Positions 29,001 through 36,468 of a stretch of DNA of 64,000 bases are shown here, one piece after another (position 1 is the stretch's first letter; the number at the start of each line of letters is the position of its first letter). A program made the position numbers and the translations under genes. The DNA lies in assembly GCF_003325475.1 (NCBI RefSeq), contig NZ_CP029495.1, forward strand, positions 1,550,001 to 1,614,000, given 5' to 3'. The DNA comes from Chromobacterium phragmitis (GTDB lineage: Bacteria; Pseudomonadota; Gammaproteobacteria; Burkholderiales; Chromobacteriaceae). The notes beneath the pieces are model-generated. The model was given only the letters and a program-made list of their open reading frames with translations, searched no databases and had not been told where the DNA came from.

Positions 29001-29130
29001 GGTTCTCAGCGGAGTTGGGGTCCGCGTTAAATTTTTTCCCCTTCCAGTGAAAGGAAGCTGGGGTATGGATATGCAAATCCCACTGCCGCCATTCGGAGCC
29101 GCGCTGAAACAGATTTTTTCTTGCATCCAT
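26041..29130 (-). CDS. TrlF-type PHP domain/SMC-like ATPase
   Basis: Large predicted defence protein of 1029 residues. The N-terminal PHP phosphoesterase domain begins WDLHIHTPASF (metal-binding HxH) and includes VSGSDAHCF near residue 290. An ABC/SMC-type ATPase follows, with Walker A IIGNKGSGKSALAD near 390, a long coiled-coil middle (about 500-800), signature LSPGQRGALLL, Walker B IILDQPEENLDN and the H-loop MVTHNPNLAVV. The order matches TrlF-family ATPases found in phage-defence loci. It follows the Shedu gene by 114 bp on the same strand, so the two may act together. AT-rich composition indicates transfer. Confidence 0.85.
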   Translation of the reverse strand: MDARKNLFQRGSEWRQWDLHIHTPASFHWKGKKFNADPNSAENRALVDEMIAALNAAEPAVFALMDYWTFDGWFALRRRLKEAGAPQLTKTVFPGIELRLMAPMDTRLNAHVLFSDEVDDQILQDFKAALQVEVISRPLSDASLVLLARTVTEDKLKVHGYKKDEIDADQEKALLAGSMIAEINCDSYKTAIAKVPNGHAIGFMPYDTSDGLAEVKWQDHYAYFIGLCKTSPIFESRNLDLRGAFVGEVTPGNAKFIKSFQQGLGNVPRLVVSGSDAHCFVGVKGDNNKRGYGDFPSGKATWIKADPSFRGLLQAIMEPAKRSFIGERPHKQVEIVENKTFFIDRVVIAKIPGAAITSSWLDGTNLPLNPDLVAIIGNKGSGKSALADVIALLGNSRQKAHFSFLKKERFRGKSGDPAKNFVATLEWLDARTEERNLNDDPPEDKVELVRYIPQGHFEDLCNAHASGRSNAFENELRAVIFSHASDAIRLGALDFDQLIEQQESGFRHQLIEFRKDLRRLNQEISGFEDQLQPEVRGTLQELLAQKSRQIDEHNRIKPAPIAKPAAELSSEQQGVATALEDISGKLKDIEESAAKNASNDLILAGKLKAIQNVRERLRLLDRSYKQFLDDTPKDLTTLGLLASDLVNLTLNYHPLDQLATTIHEEQAKLKLANESAEDEKTKLLTEQMALETKLNAPQLLYQQNLKAIEDWELKLADLTGTLEAPDTLKGLQARIAQLDSLPDLLTRHREQRAKLAGEIFDILDAQRRAREELFKPVQDLIQSNHLIRDEYKLQFQATLGGSSDVVAASLFTLIKQNSGEFRGEDESYGAIRKLAEQFDFNKRGDVLDFVAQLHDKIVAAATNGKNSVGIGPILRKDKVASDVYDLLFGLPFLEPRYSLLFQEAQIEQLSPGQRGALLLIFYLLVDKGRSPIILDQPEENLDNETVVSLLVPVLTEAKKRRQIIMVTHNPNLAVVCDAEQVIWSVFDRKNASKISYLGGAIENPAINVHVVNVLEGTMPAFNNRSSKYH

Positions 29131-29244
29131 GTGCTATATCTCTCTACGCCTTTTTGTTTTGACTGAACCCAAGATAGAGGTCCGGCTGTATCAGTGCTGC
29201 TGGTATCTGCAGTGCGCTGCCCGTCCAGAGGCCATCTAACACCA

Positions 29245-30657
29245 TTAGAACGGTACTGTTTCTTCGAAATCAGGTAACTGGAAAGCTTTTTGGAGCTCAG
29301 TCAGTCTTGTAAGAAGCTCGTCAAAGGTTATTACCACAACATCCGACAAGGCATTCCTGACCAATTCAAACGATTTTTTCTGTTGATGCTCTTGAGGTGT
29401 CACGCCGGCAATAATGATGCAACGCACCGCAAAGCTGTGGATATCATAGCGATTCATGGCGTTCTTCATGACTGGCAGTTCGCTTTGCAGCCTAAAGCGC
29501 TGATCCAATACCTGAGCAATAGCTCCACCTAAATCAGTAGATGGGCCGTATATATCATCCCCCCTATAAGGGGTTCTTCCGAGCAGTTCAGTATCAGGCT
29601 TCTTGATCTCAATCAGGGCAAGGTTTCCCGTGGAGACTGACGCACATAGAAAATCGGTAACTTTACCCCCGCTTCCATTGAGTCGCTTGCCGCCCGCATA
29701 TGCCTGTCCTTGAACCACCATCGCAGGGATGGCAAACGCCAAGTTGAGGATGAAAGGGTTCGCTAGAAAGAAATTCTGCCACTTACTCTCAGCGAGCCCT
29801 CCTTCAAGCATTTCTTGATAGCGATTGATTAATTGTTTTAACGTAACAAGCTCGATATCGCTTTTTAACGCCAACAGCGTGTGTGCATCCGTTTCGGCCA
29901 TCGCTGCCACACTGTCCTGTACCATCCTAATGGCGGCACGTCGATCTCGTTTGGAAAGAACAGCATGATCACGCCCGCCATTGGTCATTTCCGCTATCGC
30001 ATCAGGCCTTAGCTTTTTGTTTTGGACTGGGAACTGTGCCGGGTCGGCTGCATGCAATAAAGTATGATAAGTGCTGAACTGCTTATCCCTACGGGCATCC
30101 CTCTGATAGCGAGATGCTATGCGGTTCAGTTCTTTTCTCAGTTCGTGAAATCGTCTTTCGCCGAGAATGTAAAGTGGAGGATCAAGCTTGGCATCATTTC
30201 CCCCATGGATCACCAAGGTGCTAACGCCCTCAATCTCGGCAACTGTCTCGCAAATCTGTCGATACTCCCAGAGAAGACCAAGACCGAACCGGAAATCCTT
30301 GGCGAATCCATCTGGCAGCTCCTCAAGCAGTTCAACAACCTCGTCGGTAGTCGTCGGTAGTTGGTAAGGCCCGACTTTCCTGCGACAGATGATGATGCGC
30401 TTAAGTGTGTCGTATTTTGGGAGCAAGTAGTCATCCCTATCCTGTCTGACATTGAGTGGCCAGATAGTCATCTCGTCAGGCGTCACATAAAGCAGCAATT
30501 CCTTGGGTGAATCGAGCGTGTGCTGTTCGGCAGGGACGTCAGTAAAGAAGACGTAAACTCCTCCATCCTCTTCCTTCTCGGCAGATTCAACGACCAAGAA
30601 CGGGCCACCATCTGCGCGCTCGCGCTGATTGAAGGCTGAGGGTCTGAGCGAAGCCAT
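29245..30657 (-). CDS. sduA: Shedu anti-phage nuclease SduA (DUF4263)
   Basis: Phage-defence nuclease of 470 residues. The C-terminal third (about 280-440) is the Shedu DUF4263 PD-(D/E)XK domain: KWQNFFLANPFILNLAF, then VTDFLC with the metal-binding Asp, ALIEIKKPDTELL with the ExK pair, and GGAIAQVLDQRF. The N-terminal part (about 1-200) varies among Shedu proteins and probably senses the trigger. AAGGATAGATA precedes the start. First gene of a two-gene unit with the TrlF-type ATPase. Shedu normally works as a single protein, so the pairing is notable. Confidence 0.85.
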   Translation of the reverse strand: MASLRPSAFNQRERADGGPFLVVESAEKEEDGGVYVFFTDVPAEQHTLDSPKELLLYVTPDEMTIWPLNVRQDRDDYLLPKYDTLKRIIICRRKVGPYQLPTTTDEVVELLEELPDGFAKDFRFGLGLLWEYRQICETVAEIEGVSTLVIHGGNDAKLDPPLYILGERRFHELRKELNRIASRYQRDARRDKQFSTYHTLLHAADPAQFPVQNKKLRPDAIAEMTNGGRDHAVLSKRDRRAAIRMVQDSVAAMAETDAHTLLALKSDIELVTLKQLINRYQEMLEGGLAESKWQNFFLANPFILNLAFAIPAMVVQGQAYAGGKRLNGSGGKVTDFLCASVSTGNLALIEIKKPDTELLGRTPYRGDDIYGPSTDLGGAIAQVLDQRFRLQSELPVMKNAMNRYDIHSFAVRCIIIAGVTPQEHQQKKSFELVRNALSDVVVITFDELLTRLTELQKAFQLPDFEETVPF

Positions 30658-30875
30658 TATCTATCCTTGATCGATTGCATGACGTTATTCTTTTACCATT
30701 ATCTGATCAACTGCACTGCATCACAGTGACCACAGGCTTCCACCACTCCCGTTCTTGCCTGTGCGCAACACACATGCCGCCACTAGGTGAGCCAGACTCT
30801 CTTGCACAAAGAACAATTGCTATTGAGACGAACACCCAAGGAATGGAGACACTCTGAGGGCACAGTTAAGACCCG

Positions 30876-31262
30876 CTAACAAAACCTGTCGACAAATCGC
30901 AGACATATCAATGAGAAAGCCAGCTTGAGCAAGGCGTAATGCGTATCCAGCCGCCGTTCGAAGCGGATGCGCAACTTGCCGAAGCCAGCTAGCCAAGAAT
31001 GGGTACGTTCTACCACCCAGCGGTGGCGACCTAGTCTCTCGCTGCTTTCCACCCCGCGCCGAGCAATTCGCACCAAGATTCCGCGTCGGCTCAGGTGTGC
31101 ACGACAACGGCGGTAGTCATAGCCTTTGTCAGCATGCAGCTTGTAAGGCTTTTGTCTGGGCCGTCCTGGCAAGCCAGGAACGGCAGGAATCGCATCGACC
31201 AAAGTTTCGAAGACCATGGAGTCGTGCCGATTGGCGCCGGTAATGCTCAGCGCCAATGGCAA
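30876..31262 (-). CDS. IS5-family transposase, C-terminal frame
   Basis: Second half of a DDE transposase: KLHADKGYDYRRCR supplies the second catalytic Asp, and RHRWVVERTHSWLAGFGK the Glu and downstream basic residues. Protein similarity starts upstream of this frame's first Met, at ETGPNPTDRGKCGSKRHIIVD, so it is probably made only as a -1 frameshift product of the first frame. Confidence 0.85.
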   Translation of the reverse strand: MPLALSITGANRHDSMVFETLVDAIPAVPGLPGRPRQKPYKLHADKGYDYRRCRAHLSRRGILVRIARRGVESSERLGRHRWVVERTHSWLAGFGKLRIRFERRLDTHYALLKLAFSLICLRFVDRFC

Positions 31263-31273
31263 ACCTCGGCGAT

Positions 31274-31678
31274 CTACGATGATGTGCCGTTTGCTGCCGC
31301 ATTTACCTCGATCGGTGGGGTTGGGGCCGGTCTCTTGGCCCCCCGGGGGCTGGCAACGCTAGCCCCATCAATGCTGGCCCGGCTCCAATCAATTTGATCG
31401 TGTTGGCGCAGTTGTATCAGCAGAGCCAGGTGTAGGCGGTCCCAAATGCCTTGCGCTTGCCAATCCCGCAGCCTTCGCCAGCAGGTCATCCCGCTGCCAA
31501 AACCGAGTTCCTGCGGGAGGTCCTCCCAAGGAATGCCGGTAGTGAGAACAAACAAGATGCCGTTGAGGGCAGCAAAATCATCCAGCCGCGGCCTCCCACC
31601 CCGGCGGGAACGCGGCGGCGGAGAGAGTAGCGGCTGCAATGACTTCCAGAGCTTCTGGCTGATGACTTTTCGTTGCAT
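31274..31678 (-). CDS. IS5-family transposase, N-terminal frame
   Basis: First half of the transposase, 134 residues from MQRKVISQKLW, with the N-terminal DUF4096-like region GRPRLDDFAALNGILFVL and the first catalytic Asp in SRASIDGASV. A run of C5G6 in the coding strand just after this motif is a likely -1 slip site: the following codons read GAKRPAPTPPIEV in this frame but the family sequence in the next. This is the usual two-frame layout of the IS427 group. Confidence 0.85.
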   Translation of the reverse strand: MQRKVISQKLWKSLQPLLSPPPRSRRGGRPRLDDFAALNGILFVLTTGIPWEDLPQELGFGSGMTCWRRLRDWQAQGIWDRLHLALLIQLRQHDQIDWSRASIDGASVASPRGAKRPAPTPPIEVNAAANGTSS

Positions 31679-31782
31679 CTTCGCCAGGTGAGGGCATACG
31701 CATCTGGCATCAAGAGGTTTTGTTAGCGGCTCTTAGCCTAGGCCGGCAGCCCTCGCTGCGCCACACTATGACCGTCGGCAAG

Positions 31783-31886
31783 AAAAATGGACAGCTAGGC
31801 CACCAATAGTCCATTTCGTAGAATATTTAATGGACAAGCATCGGAGCTTTGACTCATTGATTTTATGTAGTTTTTATTTGTCCATT
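31783..31886. repeat. Right-end repeats of the island
   Basis: Four copies of an ATGGACA-type motif in alternating orientation: 31787-31793 (+), GTCCAT at 31809-31814 (-), 31830-31836 (+) and 31879-31885 (-). The spacing and alternation resemble multiple protein-binding sites at a transposon end. The tract is AT-rich and holds no gene. Confidence 0.5.
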
Positions 31887-31910
31887 TCAAGATTACTTGG
31901 AAGTAAAATG

Positions 31911-32039
31911 GCCCACCTGAAAGTGCGCGACCATGACAAGGCCTTCTACCAGCTGTGCCAACACATGCTGCCGAATTACCACCAGTTGGAATTCGACTTG
32001 CGGCTGTGGCTGAACTGGCGCGAGCACCACGCGGACTGA
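31911..32039 (+). pseudogene. YgjP-type metallopeptidase, C-terminal fragment
   Basis: The last 42 codons of the split ygjP gene: AHLKVRDHDKAFYQLCQ through LWLNWREHHAD and a stop. The first His here is the second His of HExxH, and DHD supplies the third zinc ligand. It joins exactly in frame to the fragment ending at 25261. The open frame runs back to an ATG at 31830 inside the island, so a short fusion peptide is possible but would not be an enzyme. Confidence 0.9.
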
Positions 32040-32143
32040 TCGCCGCCACTCATACTCCAAAAGAATAACAAAACAATTACTTATTATTTTTCAACATATT
32101 CAAGCCGCGCTACAGTCGGACCATCGTCTCCCGCGAGTCCGCC

Positions 32144-32734
32144 ATGTTCGCCACCCTGCAACCGTTCGACCTGATCATCCAGTCCGGCTGGAACAATTCC
32201 GGCCCCCGCCATTGGCAAAGCCACTGGCAGCGCAGGCTGCGCGCGCGCCGCGTCGACAACGCCGACTGGACCAGGCCCATGCTGGAGGAGTGGATGGATG
32301 GGCTGGACGCGGCGCTGGACCGCTGCGCCAAGCCGGCGCTGGTGATCGCCCACAGCTTGGGCTGCGTCGCGGTCGCCCACTACGCGCAGCGCCGCCCCGA
32401 ACGCATCGCCGGCGCGCTACTGGTGGCGCCGGCCGACGTGGAGCGCGCGTTCGCCCCAGCCGAACTGATGAACTTCGCGCCGGTGCCGCGCCGGCCGCTG
32501 CCTTTCCCGGCCAAGATCGTCGCCAGCAGCAACGACCCGTATTGCAAGACCGCGCGCGCCGCCCGGCTGGCCGGTTACTGGCAGGCCCCCATCACCTGGC
32601 TGCAGCATGCCGGCCACATCAATGCGGACTCCGGCCACCATCATTGGGAGGAAGGCTGGCCGCTGCTGCGCCAGCTCGCCTGGCGCGCGCGACGGCATCT
32701 GGAAACCAGGATGGTCTCGACAGCGACTGGATGA
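32144..32734 (+). CDS. RBBP9/YdeN-family serine hydrolase
   Basis: Alpha/beta hydrolase of 196 residues. It begins with FDLIIQSGWNNSGPRHWQSHW, typical of the RBBP9/YdeN group. The nucleophile Ser is in IAHSLGCVAVAHYA, the Asp probably in SSNDPY, and the His in HAGHINADSGHHHW. The substrate is unknown. It lies just beyond the ygjP fragment and is GC-rich like the chromosome, so it is outside the island. Confidence 0.82.
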   Translation: MFATLQPFDLIIQSGWNNSGPRHWQSHWQRRLRARRVDNADWTRPMLEEWMDGLDAALDRCAKPALVIAHSLGCVAVAHYAQRRPERIAGALLVAPADVERAFAPAELMNFAPVPRRPLPFPAKIVASSNDPYCKTARAARLAGYWQAPITWLQHAGHINADSGHHHWEEGWPLLRQLAWRARRHLETRMVSTATG

Positions 32735-32772
32735 GCTAGACTGATACCAGTCAGACTCTCGTCCGTCCCGCC

Positions 32773-33717
32773 ATGCAAGCTTCGCGCGTTTTCCTGCCAG
32801 CCCTGGCCCTGCTGGCCTTCGCAGCCCCAGCCCCCGCCGCCGGGCTATCCCGCATCGGCATCTCGCTGGGCGCGCTGGACAATCCGTTTTATCAAGCGCT
32901 GGCGCGCGGCGCGATCCAGGCCGCGCACCGGCTCAACCCGGCGGTTCGCATCACCTCGCAGTCGGCCAATTTCACGCTGGCGCAGCAGGAGCGGCAATTG
33001 CGCCAGCTGATCGACGACAAGGTAGACTTGATCCTGCTGGGCGCGGCCGACAGCCGCGCGGTGGCGCCGCTGGTGCGCCAGGCGCGGGCGGCCGGCATCA
33101 CCGTGGTGGCGGTGGATGTGGATGCCAGCGACGTGGATGGCACCGTCAAGTCCGACAACCACCAGGCCGGCGAAATCGTCTGCCGCTATCTGGCCAAACG
33201 CCTGAACGGCCGCGGCACGCTGCTGATACAAGGCGGCCCACCGGTGTCCTCGGTCAGCGACCGCATCTCCGGCTGCCGCGCCGCGCTGGCCGCCTTCCCC
33301 CACATCCGGCCGGAGACCGGCGGCAACGGCCTGGGCTCCAGCCTGGGCGGACAGCGCGCGATGCAGGACGACCTGGCCCGGTTGCCCCGGCCCAATGCCG
33401 TGTTCGCCATCAACGACCGCCAGGCGCTGGGGGCGGAAAAGGCGCTGCGCGCGGCCGGCGCCAGCCAGGTGATGATCGGTTCAGTGGACGGTTCGCCCGA
33501 CATCGAGCGCGCGCTGCGCCTCCCCGGATTGATCGTCGCCTCCGCCAGCCAATCGCCATACAAGATAGGACGCGAAGCGGTTCGGCTGGGCGTCAGGCTG
33601 CGCGGCGGCGACGCGTCCACGCGGCTGGTGACCGTTCCGGTTGCGCTGGTGACGCGCGACAACCTGTCCCGCTACCAGGGCTGGCAAGCCGCGATGCCCG
33701 CGCCCGACAAACCCTGA
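32773..33717 (+). CDS. Periplasmic sugar-binding protein of the RbsB type
   Basis: Exported 314-residue protein with a signal peptide ending near PAPAAG and a type I periplasmic-binding fold: IGISLGALDNPFYQALARGA, DLILLGAADSRAVAPLVRQA, VVAVDVDA and the hinge segment AVFAINDRQALGAEKAL. Such proteins bind ribose, autoinducer-2 or similar sugars, or serve as sensor ligands. No ABC permease or ATPase is adjacent, so it is an orphan here. Confidence 0.82.
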   Translation: MQASRVFLPALALLAFAAPAPAAGLSRIGISLGALDNPFYQALARGAIQAAHRLNPAVRITSQSANFTLAQQERQLRQLIDDKVDLILLGAADSRAVAPLVRQARAAGITVVAVDVDASDVDGTVKSDNHQAGEIVCRYLAKRLNGRGTLLIQGGPPVSSVSDRISGCRAALAAFPHIRPETGGNGLGSSLGGQRAMQDDLARLPRPNAVFAINDRQALGAEKALRAAGASQVMIGSVDGSPDIERALRLPGLIVASASQSPYKIGREAVRLGVRLRGGDASTRLVTVPVALVTRDNLSRYQGWQAAMPAPDKP

Positions 33718-33795
33718 CCGCATTGACTTTGACCTGGCAGCCCGGCGGTGTCACACTGCCGGCTCGACATCTTTCACCAGATCAAAGGATTTGCC

Positions 33796-34338
33796 ATGTC
33801 TGCTTCCCGCTCGATCAAAGCCGGCATCGCCGCCCTGCTGCTGACCCTGCCGCTGCTGGCCCACGCCGATGCCGCCCAGGAAGCCGGAGCCAAGGAACTG
33901 GCCGCCACCCTGAACCTCGACAACATGCTGCCGGAACTGGCGCAACGCACCTCCGCCAGCGCGCTGCCGCTGCTGCAGGAATACTTTGTCAAGAACAAGA
34001 TCAAGCTCACCGAGGCCCAGCAGAAGAAGGCGCAGGACGGCCTGAAGGGTTATGGCGACAACATCCACAAGCTGGCCGCCGACTACTTCGGCTCCGCCTC
34101 GGTCAAGGCCCAGTTCGAACAAACCGTGGCGAAGAACTTCAGCGCCCAGTTCAGCGCCGACGAACTGAAGCAGATCAACGCCTTCTACAAGAGCGCGGCC
34201 GGTCAGAAGTTCATGAAGCAGCAGCCGCAAGTGGTCAACGGCATCGCCGGCGAAACGCTGAAGAGCGCCGAGAAGGCGTTGCTGCCGAAAATGCAGGCCG
34301 CGGCGGAAACCTACGGCAAGACCATCGCCAAGAAGTAA
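33796..34338 (+). CDS. Exported DUF2059 domain protein
   Basis: The 180-residue protein has a signal peptide (SIKAGIAALLLTLPLLAHA) and an all-helical DUF2059 domain: FEQTVAKNFSAQFSADELKQ and INAFYKSAAGQKFMKQQPQV. Function unknown; the family is periplasmic. The start at 33796 was chosen for the AAGGA eight bases upstream and the signal peptide. Directly abuts a small converging gene. Confidence 0.85.
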   Translation: MSASRSIKAGIAALLLTLPLLAHADAAQEAGAKELAATLNLDNMLPELAQRTSASALPLLQEYFVKNKIKLTEAQQKKAQDGLKGYGDNIHKLAADYFGSASVKAQFEQTVAKNFSAQFSADELKQINAFYKSAAGQKFMKQQPQVVNGIAGETLKSAEKALLPKMQAAAETYGKTIAKK

Positions 34339-34557
34339 TCATTCCAGCATCAAGCTAAGCCGGCGCGCGCGCTCCAATGCCGCGTCGGCGCCGGCCGACT
34401 CGTCCTGCCACACCCACAGCCCTCCCCTCAAGTCCAGCATCTCCACCAGCCACAAACCATCGCCGTCCGGTAGCCCCACCCGGCGCGCCCGCACTGGCCT
34501 GCGATAATTGAACACCACCATGTCGCTGGTAGCCAGCGGCGCCTTCGCTCGTCTCAT
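34339..34557 (-). CDS. Small protein of unknown function
   Basis: A 72-residue frame beginning MRRAKAPLATSDMVVFNYRR, preceded by a near-perfect AAGGAGG ribosome site at the right distance. The middle (GLWLVEMLDLRGGLWVWQD) is rich in Trp and Leu and could be a small beta-structure. Its stop lies immediately beside the DUF2059 stop, so the two genes converge without a gap. Not recognised. The ribosome site makes a real gene likely. Confidence 0.6.
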   Translation of the reverse strand: MRRAKAPLATSDMVVFNYRRPVRARRVGLPDGDGLWLVEMLDLRGGLWVWQDESAGADAALERARRLSLMLE

Positions 34558-34651
34558 CCCGGCCTCCTTCGTCTCTCCGGGTTTCTACGCAAAAGCCATG
34601 CCACCATTCGCGCGCTATAACAGTGATAGTCCTCCCAGGAGCGCGACCGCG

Positions 34652-35467
34652 ATGCGTCTGCCCATCGCCTGCCGTCTATTGCCGGCCCTGCTGTCTGCCT
34701 GCTGCGCAGCGGCGCCGAGGACGGTGACCATACTCACCGACAACGGCTATCCGCCGTACTCCTACGAAGCCGCCGGCGAGGCCCGCGGCATCTACAACGA
34801 CATCCTGCGCGCGGCGTCGGAGCGGCTGCGCGGCTTTCGCATCGAACTGAAGCCCGTGCCCTGGAAACGCGGGCTGGCGGAACTGGAGGCCGGCCGCGCA
34901 CTGGCGCTGTCCCCGCCCTATTACCGCCCGCGCGATCGTCCGTTCATGCAGCCCTACTCGACGCCGATGCTGAAGGAAAAGGTGGTGGTCTATTGCCGAA
35001 CCGCCGTCATGGGCCGGCCGCGGCCCGCCTGGCCTGACGACTACCAAGGGCTGCGCTTCGGCAGCAACGCCGGCTTCCGCCTTGGCGGCGACGCGTTCTG
35101 GGCGCTTATCGGGCTCAACCGGATCATGCTGGAGGAGGCGCCGGACGCCCGCACCAATCTGATGAAAGTGATTCGCGGCCATCTGGATTGCTATTTGAAC
35201 GACAAGCTGTCGATCGATCTGGAACTGGCGCGGCTGCAACAGCAGGGACTGTACCGCGAAAGCGAACTGCGGGAAGCCGCGACGGTATCGGAAGAACAAG
35301 GCTACGTCGGCTTCACCGACCGCGACGGCGGCCGCTTTCCCTACAAGCAGGGCTTTCTGCGCGAATTGAACCAGGCGCTGAGCGCGATGAAGCGCGACGG
35401 CAGCGTGGACCGCATCGTCGGGCGCGCGCTGGAAGCGGCGCGCACCCAGCCGCCGTCCAGTTTTTGA
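34652..35467 (+). CDS. Periplasmic substrate-binding protein (SBP_bac_3 type)
   Basis: Exported 271-residue protein with a short signal peptide containing a CCAAA segment, then the amino-acid-binding fold: VTILTDNGYPPYSYEAAGEA, RGIYNDILRAASERL and the C-terminal LNQALSAMKRDGSVDRIVGRAL. CAGGAG precedes the start at 34652; the longer frame is discarded. Orphan, like the relative at 20128-20919. The Cys at the end of the signal peptide could be a lipoprotein site, but the lipobox is poor. Confidence 0.75.
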   Translation: MRLPIACRLLPALLSACCAAAPRTVTILTDNGYPPYSYEAAGEARGIYNDILRAASERLRGFRIELKPVPWKRGLAELEAGRALALSPPYYRPRDRPFMQPYSTPMLKEKVVVYCRTAVMGRPRPAWPDDYQGLRFGSNAGFRLGGDAFWALIGLNRIMLEEAPDARTNLMKVIRGHLDCYLNDKLSIDLELARLQQQGLYRESELREAATVSEEQGYVGFTDRDGGRFPYKQGFLRELNQALSAMKRDGSVDRIVGRALEAARTQPPSSF

Positions 35468-35520
35468 CAGCCGAGAAAGCCCCGGCATAGCATGTGCTGT
35501 CGTCCAATACGAAAGACCCA

Positions 35521-36402
35521 ATGGAAAACCGCAAACTGGCGGTGCTGATAGACGCCGACAACGCCCAATCCTCGTTGATCGCCGAGCTGCTGGCCGAGGT
35601 GGCCAAATACGGCACCGCCATCGTCAAACGCGCCTACGGCGACTGGACCACCACCCAGCTCAAGGGCTGGAAGGAAGTGCTGCACCAGTACGCCATCTCG
35701 CCGATCCAGCAGTTCGCCTACACCAAGGGCAAGAATTCGACGGATTCCGCGCTGATCATCGACGCGATGGACCTGCTCTACACCGGCAACTTCGACGGCT
35801 TTTGCCTGGTTTCATCGGACAGCGACTTCACCCGGCTGGCCACCCGATTGCGCGAAGGCGGACTGACTGTGATCGGACTGGGCGAGCAATCCAAAACGCC
35901 GCGCCCCTTCATCGCAGCCTGCGACAAATTCGTGTTCACCGAGATCCTGCGGCCGCCGCCGCCGGCCAAGCCCAAGCCAGAGGCGGCGGCAACGGCGGAC
36001 AAGTCCAAGACCCGCGCCAGCCGCTCGCGCGCCAAGCCCGCGCCGGCCAAGGAACGCCACCCGCTGCAAGACATGTTCACTTCCGCCATCGAGGCAGTGG
36101 CGCGCGACAGCGGCTGGGCCGAGCTGTCCGCCGTCGGCTCCTACCTCGCCAAGAACGACCCCTCGTTCGACCCGCGCAACTGGGGGCATGGCCGCTTGTC
36201 GCAAATGGTGAAGAAGCTGGATTTCCTCACCGTGCAGGAAAGCCGAAACGGCTCCAAGCTGCACAGCGAGATCCGGCTGAAGCAGGACGCCGAGCCAGCC
36301 ATCGCGGACGCGCCGGTCGAGGCGCCCCAGTTGCAGGAGGCCACCGCCGCGCCGGCGCGCAAGAAGCGCAGCCCGCGCAAGAAAACCCCCACCGCCGGCT
36401 GA
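35521..36402 (+). CDS. NYN-domain ribonuclease with OST-HTH (LOTUS) domain
   Basis: Predicted RNA-processing protein of 293 residues. The N-terminal NYN/PIN-like nuclease (LabA/DUF88 type) has KLAVLIDADNAQSSLI, GKNSTDSALIIDAMDLLYTG and CLVSSDSDFTRLATRLRE, with the acidic residues that bind metal. A basic linker precedes an OST-HTH/LOTUS domain (about 178-250; GWAELSAVGSYLAKNDPSF, RLSQMVKKLDFL). The C-terminus is Lys/Arg-rich. The start at 35521 (MENRKLAVL) drops nine weak upstream codons. Confidence 0.85.
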   Translation: MENRKLAVLIDADNAQSSLIAELLAEVAKYGTAIVKRAYGDWTTTQLKGWKEVLHQYAISPIQQFAYTKGKNSTDSALIIDAMDLLYTGNFDGFCLVSSDSDFTRLATRLREGGLTVIGLGEQSKTPRPFIAACDKFVFTEILRPPPPAKPKPEAAATADKSKTRASRSRAKPAPAKERHPLQDMFTSAIEAVARDSGWAELSAVGSYLAKNDPSFDPRNWGHGRLSQMVKKLDFLTVQESRNGSKLHSEIRLKQDAEPAIADAPVEAPQLQEATAAPARKKRSPRKKTPTAG

Positions 36403-36468
36403 AACGCTGGTACGTTAATTGCTCCGCCTTGACCCAAGGCCCCCGACGACCCCAAGCAAGGACAGAAC

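Larger units (their letters stand above)
30870..31732 (-). mobile_element. IS5-family insertion sequence (IS427-like group)
   Basis: 863-bp element bounded by 18-bp inverted repeats with one mismatch: GACCCGCTAACAAAACCT at the left and, read inward from the right, GAGCCGCTAACAAAACCT. It carries a two-frame transposase. The flanks are TTAA on the left and TTAG on the right, so there is no exact target duplication with these limits. It lies between the Shedu promoter and the right end of the island. Confidence 0.88.
25262..31910. mobile_element. Defence island inserted within ygjP
   Basis: A 6.65-kb block separates codons HEL and AHL of one ygjP gene. Its two large minus-strand genes are clearly AT-richer than the flanks. 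It carries an intact ygjP homologue, a TrlF-type ATPase, a Shedu nuclease and an IS5-family element. Both ends contain related short repeats (AAAAATGGACA and TGTCCA), and AAGTAATCTT appears near both ends in opposite orientation. No transposase or integrase other than the IS was found, so the mobilising enzyme is unknown. Edges are set by where the host gene resumes and may shift by a few bases; no clear target duplication was seen. Confidence 0.82.

Noticed and set aside
30870..31732. IS5 element as the mobiliser of the whole island
   Set aside because: It has its own matched inverted repeats well inside the island, and those repeats are absent from the island's outer ends.
25262..31910. The island as a Tn7-like transposon
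   Set aside because: The end repeats are suggestive, but no TnsA, TnsB, TnsC or TniQ-like gene is present and no target duplication was found.
31830..32039. 70-residue protein fusing island sequence to the ygjP C-terminus as a working gene
   Set aside because: It lacks the first half of HExxH and the whole N-terminal domain, so it cannot be the enzyme; kept as a pseudogene fragment.
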